From: Micromonospora sp. BL4
GTDB lineage: Bacteria > Actinomycetota > Actinomycetes > Mycobacteriales > Micromonosporaceae
Direction of reading: 5' to 3'
Length of the DNA stretch: 64,000 nucleotides
Assembly (NCBI RefSeq): GCF_003667505.1
Contig: NZ_RCVJ01000070.1
Span: 1 to 64,000 of the forward strand
The notes under the pieces are model-generated. The model had not been told where the DNA came from and searched no databases. It saw only the letters and a list, made by a program, of their open reading frames with translations. A program made the translations under genes and the position numbers. Of this stretch, positions 16,020 to 24,021 are shown one piece after another. Positions within the stretch are counted from its first letter, which is position 1. Every line of letters starts with the position of its first letter.

Positions 16020-16730
16020 GTGAAACGGAACTGGGAGGCCCTGGTCCTCAAGGCCATGGGAGGCCGGGACTTTCGGTTGACCGTGCTGGGCACCGAGTCG
16101 ATCGACGGGCACTACCAGCGGCTGCTCCTGGACGGTGGCGGCCTGCTGGAGGCGTGCGGGGTCCACCCGACGATGTGGATCCGGCTGTGGTTCGACAATG
16201 ACGGCCGGGCACACCAGCGCGCGTACACGTTGGTGGACCCCGACCCGGCAACCGGCCGGTTCAGCCTCGAATTCGCCATCCACGACGGCTGCGCCGCCCG
16301 CTGGGCGACCACGGCACAGGTCGGCGACACCATCGGCGCCACCGTTCAGGGCAGCGCGTTCCACCTGCCCGACCCCGCACCCGAGCACCTCTACCTCGTC
16401 GGCGACGCGGCGTCCCTGCCGGCGGTGAACAGTCTGCTCGACGTCAGCGCCGACATCCCGGCGACGGTCTGGCTGGAGTACGCCCACGAGGGCGAGAAGG
16501 CGCTCACGCCACGGGCCCGGGCGCACCACGACGTCACCTGGGTGCCTCGGCGCGGCTCCGGTCAACACCTGGTCGACACGGTCTGCGCGGCCCTGCCGGC
16601 CAGCGACGCGGCCCACTACTGGGTGGCCTGCGAGGCGGCCAGCACCCGCAGCATCGTCCGGCACGTGCGGCGCACACTGGGCGTCGACAAGGGGCAGTTG
16701 ACGTCCCTCGCGTACTGGAAAGCCGCATGA
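16020..16730 (+). CDS. siderophore-interacting protein (ferric-siderophore reductase)
   Basis: A 236-residue flavoprotein of the SIP family (ViuB/YqjH/FscN relatives), which releases iron by reducing the ferric siderophore in the cytoplasm. The FAD-binding R-x-Y-T motif is visible as QRAYTLV (RAYT at residues 67-70), followed by DPATGRFSLEFAIHD and the NAD-domain segment YLVGDAASLPAV. The C-terminus YWKAA matches the usual SIP ending. The start is GTG 16020 with GGAGGGG at 16010-16016. It heads the iron-box-controlled operon and overlaps the next gene by 4 bases (ATGA). Confidence 0.9.
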   Translation: MKRNWEALVLKAMGGRDFRLTVLGTESIDGHYQRLLLDGGGLLEACGVHPTMWIRLWFDNDGRAHQRAYTLVDPDPATGRFSLEFAIHDGCAARWATTAQVGDTIGATVQGSAFHLPDPAPEHLYLVGDAASLPAVNSLLDVSADIPATVWLEYAHEGEKALTPRARAHHDVTWVPRRGSGQHLVDTVCAALPASDAAHYWVACEAASTRSIVRHVRRTLGVDKGQLTSLAYWKAA

Positions 16731-17983
16731 CGGGTCGCCTCGGCACCCTGACCGCGCTGTACGGCACGCAGTATCTCGGCATCGGCTTCATCACCGTCGG
16801 GCTGACCGCCATCCTGCGCGACGGCGGCACCTCGCTGGAGACCCTGGCGCTGCTGCAGATCGTCGGTCTGATCTGGCCCGTCAAGTTCCTCTGGGCGCCG
16901 ATCCTCGACCGGTACGGCTCCCGTCGCCGCGGCCACTACCGATCCTGGCTGCTCGTGCTCCAGAGCGCCCTGGTGCTCGCCCTGCTGGCGCTGCTGCCGT
17001 TCTCCCGCCCGGCCGACGCGCTCGGCCCGGTCATCGCCATCTGCGCGCTGTACGTCCTCTTCTCCGCCACGCAGGACATCGCGGTGGACGCGGTGGCCGT
17101 GCGGATGCTCACCGAGTCGGCTCGGGGGACCGGCAACGGCATCCAGGTGGCGGCGAGCTACCTCGGCAACCTGCTCGGTGGTGGCGCCTGCGTACTGGTC
17201 TACGACCGGTTCGGCTGGGTGCCGGCTATCAGCCTGCTGGCCGCGCTGACGGCCGTCGGCCTGCTGGTGGTGTGGCGGTTCCGCGAGCCGGTCCGTACCG
17301 ATCGGGTGGCCCGGGTCGGCACGGCCTACCGGGCGCTGCTGTCGGTGTTCGGCCAGCCGGGATGCCGGTGGTGGACGTTCGGCGTGGTGCCCCTCGTGTA
17401 CGTCGGCGCTGGAATGGCGTACGCCCTGGTGACGCCGGCCCTGGTCGATGCGGGCTGGTCGTTGGGCCGGATCGGCGTCGTGACGGGTGTGGTGGTCAGC
17501 GCGCCGGCCATCGTGGCAGGTCTGGTCGCGGGGCTCGGGATCGGACGGTTCGGGCGCAGCGGCGTGCTCGTGGCCGGGGGCCTGGCCCTGGCGTTGTCGA
17601 CGATGCTGCTGCTGCCGTTGATGAACGGTCGCGCGCCGCTGGGCGGTACGGTCGCGGCGCTCTGCTGTTTCATGGTCGCGTACACCATCGCCAACGTCGT
17701 GCTCTACACGGTCAACATGGACTACTCCCGCCCCGACACCGGCGGCACCGACTTCACCGTGCTGTCGTCGTTCGGGCTGGTCTGCTCGTTCGTGGCCGCC
17801 TCCCTCGGTCTCGCGGCGGCCGACCAGGTGGGCTATCCGGCCGTCGCGGTCGCCGCCATCCTGCTGGTGGTCGCCGGGGTCGCCCTCGGCCTCGCACACC
17901 AGCGGCGGTTCCCCCGCACGCCGTGTCCCAGCCCCGGGCCCGCCACCGAGCACACGCCGGACGGTGTGCGGGCGGTGGCGTGA
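16727..17983 (+). CDS. RhtX/FptX-family siderophore permease (MFS)
   Basis: A 418-residue, about 12-TM major facilitator. LYGTQYLGIGFITVGLTAIL, the segment GLIWPVKFLWAPILDRYG and QDIAVDAVAVRM are characteristic of the RhtX/FptX and AmpG-like group; RhtX and FptX import intact ferric siderophores (rhizobactin 1021, pyochelin) across the inner membrane as single proteins. It overlaps the SIP reductase start-to-stop by 4 bases and the next MFS gene by 4 bases, so it is part of the iron-box operon. Import is inferred from the family and neighbour; export cannot be excluded. Confidence 0.75.
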   Translation: MTGRLGTLTALYGTQYLGIGFITVGLTAILRDGGTSLETLALLQIVGLIWPVKFLWAPILDRYGSRRRGHYRSWLLVLQSALVLALLALLPFSRPADALGPVIAICALYVLFSATQDIAVDAVAVRMLTESARGTGNGIQVAASYLGNLLGGGACVLVYDRFGWVPAISLLAALTAVGLLVVWRFREPVRTDRVARVGTAYRALLSVFGQPGCRWWTFGVVPLVYVGAGMAYALVTPALVDAGWSLGRIGVVTGVVVSAPAIVAGLVAGLGIGRFGRSGVLVAGGLALALSTMLLLPLMNGRAPLGGTVAALCCFMVAYTIANVVLYTVNMDYSRPDTGGTDFTVLSSFGLVCSFVAASLGLAAADQVGYPAVAVAAILLVVAGVALGLAHQRRFPRTPCPSPGPATEHTPDGVRAVA

Positions 17984-19542
17984 CATCCGGTGGCCGACGC
18001 GGGGCGGCCGTGCACGCGCCGGTCGTCGGTGAGCCGGCGGTTCCGCCGGCCACCCCGACCAGGGCATCGGCCCGGCTGCCCCACCGGTGGCTCATCCTGG
18101 CCGTGCTCTGTGCCGCCCAGCTCGTCGTGGTGCTGGACAACACGGTGCTGACCGTGGCGGTGCCGGTGCTCACCACCGAGCTGGGCGCCAGCACCGCCGA
18201 CGTCCAATGGATGATCAACGCGTACGCGCTGGTGCTGTCGGGTCTGCTGCTCACCGCGGGCAGCGCCGCCGATCGGTACGGGCGCCGCCGGATGCTCCTC
18301 GCCGGGTTGGTCCTGTTCGGGCTCGGCTCGCTGGCCGCCGGCCTCTCCAGCACCAGCGGGCAGTTGATCGCGGCGCGGGCCGGAATGGGCATCGGTGGGG
18401 CGCTGCTGGTCACCTCCACCCTCGCGGTCGCGATGCAGGTCTTCGACGGTGCCGAACGGTCCCGGGCCATCGGCATCTGGGCCGCCACCAGCGCGCTGGG
18501 CTTCGCCGTTGGACCGCCGATCGGTGGCACCATCCTCGCCCACCTGCCGTGGGGCGCCATCTTCCTGATGAACGTCCCCATCGTGCTGGTCTGCCTGGTG
18601 GTCGGCCGTGCGCTGATCCCCGAGTCCCGTGATCCGTCCGGTGGTCGCCTCGACGTGGTCGGCGCGGTGCTCTCCACCACCGGGCTGACCGCCGTCGTCT
18701 GGTCGATCATCTCCGGGCCGGACCGGGGTTGGTCGTCGGCCGAGGTGCTGGGCGCCGCGGCCGTCGGCGTACTCCTGCTCGGGCTCTTCGTTCTATGGGA
18801 GCGGCGGGCCGCCGACCCGATGCTGGACATGCACTTCTTCCGGGACCGGCGCTTCGTCGGCGCGATCTCCGGCGTCGTCCTGATCACGTTCGGCGCCACC
18901 GGCGCGCTGTTCCTGCTCACCCAGCACCTGCAGTTCGTCCGCGGCTACCCCGCCTGGGAGGCCGGCCTGCGGATGGCGCCCTTCGCTCTGTCCATCGTGC
19001 TGCTCAACGTCAGCGGCGTCGCCACGGCCCTGATCCGTCGGCTCGGGCTGGCCGCCGCCATCGCCGTGGGGATGACGTTGCTCGCGGGTGGTCTCGCGGT
19101 GGTCACCCTCGTCCCCTCCGACGGCTACGGGGTGCTGCTGGGTGGGCTGCTCGTCATGGGCGTCGGCTGCGCCCTGGCCAACCCGGCGATCGTCGAGGCG
19201 GTGATGAGCGCGATCCCGGCGGAGAAGGCCGGCGCCGGCGCGGGGGTCGATGGCACCATGACCGAGGTCGGCAGCAGTCTCGGCATCGCCGTGCTGGGCG
19301 CCGTACTGAACGCTCGGTTCGCCGCCCTGCTACCGGCCGCCCTGGCCGGCGCCGGATCATTCCCGGCGGCCCTCGCCGCCGCCGACGAAGGCCCGGAACG
19401 GGAGGCGGTGACCGTCGCCTTCGCCTCGGCGTTGGAGACCGGCCAGACGGTGGGCGCCGCCGCGGTTCTGGTCGGTGGCCTGGTGGCCGCCGGGCTGCTG
19501 CGCCGGGCGCAACGATCGGAGTCCGGGCCCGCCGGCGGGTAG
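17980..19542 (+). CDS. DHA2-family MFS exporter in siderophore locus (PvsC role)
   Basis: A 520-residue, about 14-TM EmrB/QacA-type transporter from GTG 17980, overlapping the upstream stop (GTGA). After a hydrophilic 30-residue leader come WLILAVLCAAQLVVVLDNTV, the motif GSAADRYGRRRMLLAG, and motif-C GFAVGPPIGGTIL. In an operon with a siderophore reductase and permease, the likely role is export of the newly made siderophore, like PvsC in vibrioferrin systems (PvsC is a shorter MFS, so only the role is comparable). An alternative start is GTG 18010. The stop lies 36 bases before the second iron box. Confidence 0.85.
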   Translation: MTSGGRRGAAVHAPVVGEPAVPPATPTRASARLPHRWLILAVLCAAQLVVVLDNTVLTVAVPVLTTELGASTADVQWMINAYALVLSGLLLTAGSAADRYGRRRMLLAGLVLFGLGSLAAGLSSTSGQLIAARAGMGIGGALLVTSTLAVAMQVFDGAERSRAIGIWAATSALGFAVGPPIGGTILAHLPWGAIFLMNVPIVLVCLVVGRALIPESRDPSGGRLDVVGAVLSTTGLTAVVWSIISGPDRGWSSAEVLGAAAVGVLLLGLFVLWERRAADPMLDMHFFRDRRFVGAISGVVLITFGATGALFLLTQHLQFVRGYPAWEAGLRMAPFALSIVLLNVSGVATALIRRLGLAAAIAVGMTLLAGGLAVVTLVPSDGYGVLLGGLLVMGVGCALANPAIVEAVMSAIPAEKAGAGAGVDGTMTEVGSSLGIAVLGAVLNARFAALLPAALAGAGSFPAALAAADEGPEREAVTVAFASALETGQTVGAAAVLVGGLVAAGLLRRAQRSESGPAGG

Positions 19543-19577
19543 CCACCGAACTACGCAGACCGCGCATACCCGCACAA

Positions 19578-19596
19578 TAAGGGTAGGCTATCCTAA
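19578..19596. promoter_or_regulatory. iron box (IdeR/DmdR1 site) before biosynthesis operon
   Basis: TAAGGGTAGGCTATCCTAA matches TTAGGTTAGGCTAACCTAA at 16 of 19 positions, including the complete TAGGCTA centre. It is 33 bases upstream of the ATG of the ATP-grasp gene and separates the transport operon from the biosynthetic operon, so the four biosynthetic genes have their own iron-controlled promoter. Confidence 0.9.
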
Positions 19597-19628
19597 TCGC
19601 GACGATAGTCCCGGTCGACGGAGGCGGT

Positions 19629-20798
19629 ATGCGGCTCTACCTCACCGCGCTCAACCCCACCGACGCGGTCCTGGAGGGGTTCCTCCCGGCGGCGGCCTCG
19701 CTCGGGCTGCCGGTCACCGTGCTGACCGATCGACCCGCGGACTGGCCGGGCGATGCGCCGGTGGCGCGGTGCGCGATCCGGGACGCGGCGGCGGTGGTCG
19801 CGGCGACAGCACCCGACCGGCCGGTGGCGCTGCTGTCCAACAGCGACCACCTTCAGGAGGTGACCGCCCTCGCCGCCCGCAAACTCGGTCTTGCGGGCAA
19901 GGACCCCGACGCGGCACGTCTCTGCAAGGACAAGGCCGCGGCCCGCCGGGCGATCGAGGCCGCCGGGCTCGACCTCGTCCGCTCGGCCACCATCGACCCC
20001 GGTGCCCCACCCACGGTCCCGGACGAGCTGTTCCCGGCGGTGGTCAAGCCCCGCGAGGGCGTGGCCAGCGAGGACGCCTACCTCGTGGCCGACCACCGGG
20101 AGCTGGCCGCCCGGGTCGCCGAGATCCGCGGCCGGCGGCCGGACGTCGCCCTGATCGTCGAGGAGTACCTCGCCGGAGAGCTGCGGACCTACGACACCCT
20201 CGGCGACGGTACGGCGCTGGCCGACCTCGGCGGGTGGCGCACCCACCTCGGGCCGCCGCCGACCTTCACCGAGGAGAGCCTCGACTGGTCGCCCCCGGCG
20301 GAGTCGACCCGCACCCAGCTACGGGCGCGACTCGACGCGCTCGGGGTCGGCTTCGGCGCCTGCCACACCGAGTACGTCGTGCAGGACGGACGGGTCCGCC
20401 TGATCGAGGTCAACTACCGCCTCATCGGTGACCGGATGGATCTGATCCTCGCGGAGCTGCTCGGCGTGCCGCTGTTCGAGTACGTGATCCGGCTGCACCT
20501 CGGTGAGCCGCTGGCCGCCCTCGACCTACCCGCCACCATCGACCGGCACGCCCGGGTCGAGTACGTCTGCGCGGACCGGACGGGCCGGCTCGCCGCCGCG
20601 CCCGGCCGGCTGGACACCACCCACGACGGCGTCCGGCTGAGCTGCCGACCCCTACGCGAGGTGGGCGGCACCGCCGCCCACACCGGCACCAACCGCGACT
20701 ACCTCGCCGCGCTGCACGGGATCGGCCCCGACCAGGACACCGTACGGAGGTCGCTGGCCGTCTTCCGGCGTGACCTCCAGTGGACGATTGTCGAGTGA
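19629..20798 (+). CDS. ATP-grasp ligase, PvsA-like, siderophore biosynthesis
   Basis: A 389-residue ATP-grasp enzyme. Visible features: N-terminal pre-ATP domain (MRLYLTALNPTDAVLEGFLP), LCKDKAAARRAIEAAG, the central FPAVVKPREGVASED with the ATP-binding Lys, DVALIVEEYLAGELRTYDTL, and the metal-binding end RVRLIEVNYRLIGDRMDLIL (Glu and Asn). ATP-grasp ligases form amide bonds from a carboxylate and an amine. In vibrioferrin clusters an ATP-grasp gene (pvsA) begins the pvsABCDE operon; here it likewise begins the operon ahead of two NIS synthetases. It probably joins an amino acid to a small dicarboxylic acid, which is inference. Its stop overlaps the next start (GTGA). Confidence 0.85.
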   Translation: MRLYLTALNPTDAVLEGFLPAAASLGLPVTVLTDRPADWPGDAPVARCAIRDAAAVVAATAPDRPVALLSNSDHLQEVTALAARKLGLAGKDPDAARLCKDKAAARRAIEAAGLDLVRSATIDPGAPPTVPDELFPAVVKPREGVASEDAYLVADHRELAARVAEIRGRRPDVALIVEEYLAGELRTYDTLGDGTALADLGGWRTHLGPPPTFTEESLDWSPPAESTRTQLRARLDALGVGFGACHTEYVVQDGRVRLIEVNYRLIGDRMDLILAELLGVPLFEYVIRLHLGEPLAALDLPATIDRHARVEYVCADRTGRLAAAPGRLDTTHDGVRLSCRPLREVGGTAAHTGTNRDYLAALHGIGPDQDTVRRSLAVFRRDLQWTIVE

Positions 20799-22426
20799 GC
20801 GACGACTGCGAGCGGGAGGTGTTCCTCCGGGTGCTCGACGCCCTGCTGCGCGAGGACCACCTCGGTCTGCTCAGCCGAGGCAGGCTGGCAGCTCCCGGCT
20901 GGTGGGAGGTCCCGCACACCGCCGGGCTGCTGCGGATTCCGGTTCGCGCGGACGGCTTTCAGCAGGCCCTGCGCAGCGCCGCGCCGGTGGTGCACGTCGT
21001 CTCCGACCGCGACACCCTCGTGACGATGGCGGACACACTGGACGGTCTGCTGACGGTGCTCGCTCCCGACGGCGATGTCGAGGCCGAGGCCGGCTGGCGG
21101 GACTTCGCCGCCGAGTGCCGCGCCGACCTGCGGGCCCGGCGGCTCGCCACCCGTGCCCGGCCCCGCGTGCTCGCGGCCGTGGCCGCCGAGCGCGCGAGCA
21201 CCCCCACCGGCATGCCGGCCGCGCTGCTGGACGACGTGCTCGCCGCGCACCAGGGCCACCCGGTCTACCCCACCGACCGGTGCCGGCACGGGCTCGACGA
21301 CGACGACCTTCTGCGGTACGCACCCGAGCACGCGCCACGCTTCGCGCTGCGCTGGTACGCGGCGGCCGCCGAGGCGGTGACCCTCGCCGGTGACCTTCCC
21401 GCGTGGTGGCCGCGGGCGCCGCGTCCGGATCAGCTGTTGATGCCGGCGCATCCGCTGACCGCGGCACGCGACGCGCTACCGGTGGTGGACCTGCCGATGA
21501 TCTCCGCGCGACCCACCCTCTCCATGCGGACCGTCGCGCTCGACCACGACCCGTACCTGCACCTGAAGGTGCCGCTGCCGACCGCGAGCCTCGGGGCCCG
21601 CAACCGGCGCACGCTGCACCCGGGCTCGCTGGCCGACGGTGCGACGGTCGCCGGGCTGCTCGACCGGATCGCCACCGCGGAACCGGCCTTCGTCGGCCGG
21701 ATCCGCCATGCCGACGAGAGCACCTACGCGTACGTCGACGGCGACGAACGCCGCGGTTTCCTGCTGCGCCGATTCCCCCGCGATCTGGCCGGGGTGCGGG
21801 TGGTGCCGGTTGCCGCCCTCGCCGCACCCGACCCGGTCGCGGGCACCGTCCTCGAACGGGTCAGCCCCGGGCGGCCCGAGGCGCTGCTGGAGTCCTACCT
21901 GGATCTCCTGCTCGACTGGCACGTCTGTCTCTGGCTACGGCACGGGATCGCCCTGGAGGCGCACCCGCAGAACATCCACCTGCTGGTGCACCCCGACGGG
22001 ACGGTCGGCCTGCTCTACAAGGACAACGACGGCGCCCGACTGGACGTCCGGCAGGGCGGCGCGGTGGGGCTCGAGCTGCGGGACGAGCGGATGTGGGCGC
22101 GCGACCCGCAGGAGCTGGCCGACGTGTTCATCACCATCACCCTGCACCTGGCCGCGGCGGCGCCCCTGATCGCCCTGGCCGACCGAGGCCTGCCGGTGCC
22201 GTCACCGGCCGCCGCGCTCGCGCCCCGGCTGGCTGCGGCCCGGGACCGTTGGGGCGACGGGCCGGCGGCGCGATCCTTCACCGAGCGGGTCCTGCGGGCC
22301 GCTCACCTACCCATCAAGGCGATGCTCACCGCCGGCACCCTGCTGCCCAAGCAGCGGCTCGGCTGCTCCGACGTGAACAAGTACTACCGGCGCACCGGCC
22401 CGAACTACCTCCGGGAGACACGATGA
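20795..22426 (+). CDS. IucA/IucC-family NIS synthetase 1 (PvsB-like position)
   Basis: A 543-residue NRPS-independent siderophore synthetase from GTG 20795, overlapping the ATP-grasp stop by 4 bases (GTG 20780 is an alternative). It activates a carboxylate as acyl-adenylate and condenses it with an amine or alcohol. Family marks: GHPVYPTDRCRHGL at about residue 154 (variant of the GHPxHPxxKxRxG motif), the LMPAHPL strand, DPYLHLKVPLPT, and the catalytic-domain segment LRHGIALEAHPQNIHLLVH with KDNDGARLD. A C-terminal FhuF-like region ends KQRLGCSDVNKYYRRTGPNY. By gene order it corresponds to PvsB. Its exact acyl donor cannot be read. Confidence 0.88.
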   Translation: MSDDCEREVFLRVLDALLREDHLGLLSRGRLAAPGWWEVPHTAGLLRIPVRADGFQQALRSAAPVVHVVSDRDTLVTMADTLDGLLTVLAPDGDVEAEAGWRDFAAECRADLRARRLATRARPRVLAAVAAERASTPTGMPAALLDDVLAAHQGHPVYPTDRCRHGLDDDDLLRYAPEHAPRFALRWYAAAAEAVTLAGDLPAWWPRAPRPDQLLMPAHPLTAARDALPVVDLPMISARPTLSMRTVALDHDPYLHLKVPLPTASLGARNRRTLHPGSLADGATVAGLLDRIATAEPAFVGRIRHADESTYAYVDGDERRGFLLRRFPRDLAGVRVVPVAALAAPDPVAGTVLERVSPGRPEALLESYLDLLLDWHVCLWLRHGIALEAHPQNIHLLVHPDGTVGLLYKDNDGARLDVRQGGAVGLELRDERMWARDPQELADVFITITLHLAAAAPLIALADRGLPVPSPAAALAPRLAAARDRWGDGPAARSFTERVLRAAHLPIKAMLTAGTLLPKQRLGCSDVNKYYRRTGPNYLRETR

Positions 22427-24021
22427 CGAGCGCACAGCTGCGCTCCCGGCCGGGCGTCGACACCGGCCGACTCGCCGACCTGGCCGCCGCCCACAGCGTC
22501 TTCGGCTGCCTGCTGCGCGAGATCGCTCTGCCCGACGGCGACGCCACGGTGGTCGACGGAACCGCCCGTCTGCTGCTGCGGCACCTCGACGTGACACTCC
22601 GCTGCGCCGTCGCGCGAACCTCTTCGCTCGGCGCGCACCGCTACGCCGGCCCGGTGCAGCGCAGGACTGCCGCCGGCCGGTGGGAGGACCTGGACGCGGC
22701 CGGCCTGGCGGGCCTGGTCGCGGCGGAACTGACCGCCCGTACCGGCCAGGTGAACGACGAGTTCCTCGGGCAGGTCCGGGCCAGCCGGGACACCGTGGCC
22801 CGGCTGCTCGCCGAGCGCCCGGCGCAGGATCCCACCCCCACCGGCGAGGCGGCCATCGACGCGTACGTCGAATCCGAACAGTCGCTGGTCTTCGGCCATC
22901 CCCACCATCCCGCGCCGAAGTGGCGCAGCGGTGCTCCGGACAGCTGGCGGGCCTACGCGCCGGAGCTGCGTACCGCCTTCCGGCTGCACTGGCTCGCCGT
23001 ACCGGACGACCTCGTCACCAACGCCGGACCGTTCGACCCGCTGATCACCGCCCTCGACCCGCCGCGGCCCCCGGCCGGGCACCGGGTGCTGCCCGTGCAC
23101 CCCTGGCAGCTGTCGCTGATCCCGCCGGCGGACCCGCGGCTTCGCCACCTCGGTGCGGCCGGTGTCCCCGTACGGCCGACAGCGAGCGTCCGCACCCTCT
23201 ACGCCCCCGACGCCGACCTGTTCCTCAAGACCAGCCTGCATGTGCGGATCACCAACTGCCTGCGCAAGAACGCACGGTACGAACTCACCGGCGCGGTCGC
23301 GCTGACCGGGCTGCTGGCTCGGGTGCCGATGCCGGCCGGCGTCGGGCTGCTCGCCGAGCCCGCCTACCGCACCGTCGGCCTCCCGGGCGCGGACGAGGCG
23401 TACGGGACGATCCTGCGCACCGGCCTGCGTCCGCACCTGCGACCCGGGGACACCCCGCTGCTGGCCGCGGCGCTGGCCGCCACGCCACTGGCCGTGCCGG
23501 ATCCGGTCGCCTGGTGGCGCGCGTACATCGGGTTGCTGGTGCCGGCGGTGCTGCGCTGTTGGCTCAGCCACGGCGTCGTGCACGAGGCACACCTGCAGAA
23601 CGTGGTCGTGGTCCTCGACCGGGATCGCCGCCCGGTGCGGATGCTGCTGCGGGACCTGGAGGGGGTGAAGCTGGACACCGACCGGTGGGCCACCTGGCCG
23701 GACGGCGTCCCGCCGCAGGTCGGCTACGGTCCACGGGACGCCCGCCGCCGGATCGTCTACTGCCTGTTCGTCAACCATCTGGGCGGCGTCTGCGGCGCGC
23801 TCGCCGACGCGCGACCGGGGATCGAAGCGCGGCTGTGGCAGGAGCTGCGCGCGGTCGTCGAAGCGGTGGCGGCCGATCTCGGCGATCCGTCGGAACTGCG
23901 GGCGCTGTTGAACGGGGAACCGCTGGTGGCCAAGGCGAACCTGCTGGTCCGGTGGCGGCGCGACGCCGACCGTGCCGCCCCGTTCGTGCCGGTGGCGAAT
24001 CCGCTGGGCGGGCCACGATGA
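22423..24021 (+). CDS. IucA/IucC-family NIS synthetase 2 (PvsD-like position)
   Basis: A 532-residue NIS synthetase from ATG 22423 (ATGA overlap). It keeps the full motif GHPHHPAPKWRSG at residues 158-170, then LPVHPWQLSLIP, SVRTLYAP, DLFLKTSLHVRITNCLRKN, and LSHGVVHEAHLQNVVVVLD with RDLEGVKLD. This TSLHVRITN form is typical of type A synthetases that use citrate (IucA, SfnaD, PvsD), so it may make a citryl-amine or citryl-serine ester; this specificity call is tentative. It is more canonical than synthetase 1, suggesting that the two catalyse different steps rather than a repeat of the same one. Confidence 0.88.
   Translation: MTSAQLRSRPGVDTGRLADLAAAHSVFGCLLREIALPDGDATVVDGTARLLLRHLDVTLRCAVARTSSLGAHRYAGPVQRRTAAGRWEDLDAAGLAGLVAAELTARTGQVNDEFLGQVRASRDTVARLLAERPAQDPTPTGEAAIDAYVESEQSLVFGHPHHPAPKWRSGAPDSWRAYAPELRTAFRLHWLAVPDDLVTNAGPFDPLITALDPPRPPAGHRVLPVHPWQLSLIPPADPRLRHLGAAGVPVRPTASVRTLYAPDADLFLKTSLHVRITNCLRKNARYELTGAVALTGLLARVPMPAGVGLLAEPAYRTVGLPGADEAYGTILRTGLRPHLRPGDTPLLAAALAATPLAVPDPVAWWRAYIGLLVPAVLRCWLSHGVVHEAHLQNVVVVLDRDRRPVRMLLRDLEGVKLDTDRWATWPDGVPPQVGYGPRDARRRIVYCLFVNHLGGVCGALADARPGIEARLWQELRAVVEAVAADLGDPSELRALLNGEPLVAKANLLVRWRRDADRAAPFVPVANPLGGPR

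Noticed and set aside
16616..18067. 483-codon minus-strand frame opposite the RhtX-like gene
   Set aside because: Antisense shadow with Arg/Gly/His-rich composition and no motif.
15973..19596. Staphyloferrin B or desferrioxamine as the product of the siderophore locus
   Set aside because: Staphyloferrin B needs three synthetases and the SbnA/B/G enzymes; desferrioxamine needs a lysine decarboxylase of another fold, a hydroxylase and one synthetase. Neither matches the four-gene operon.
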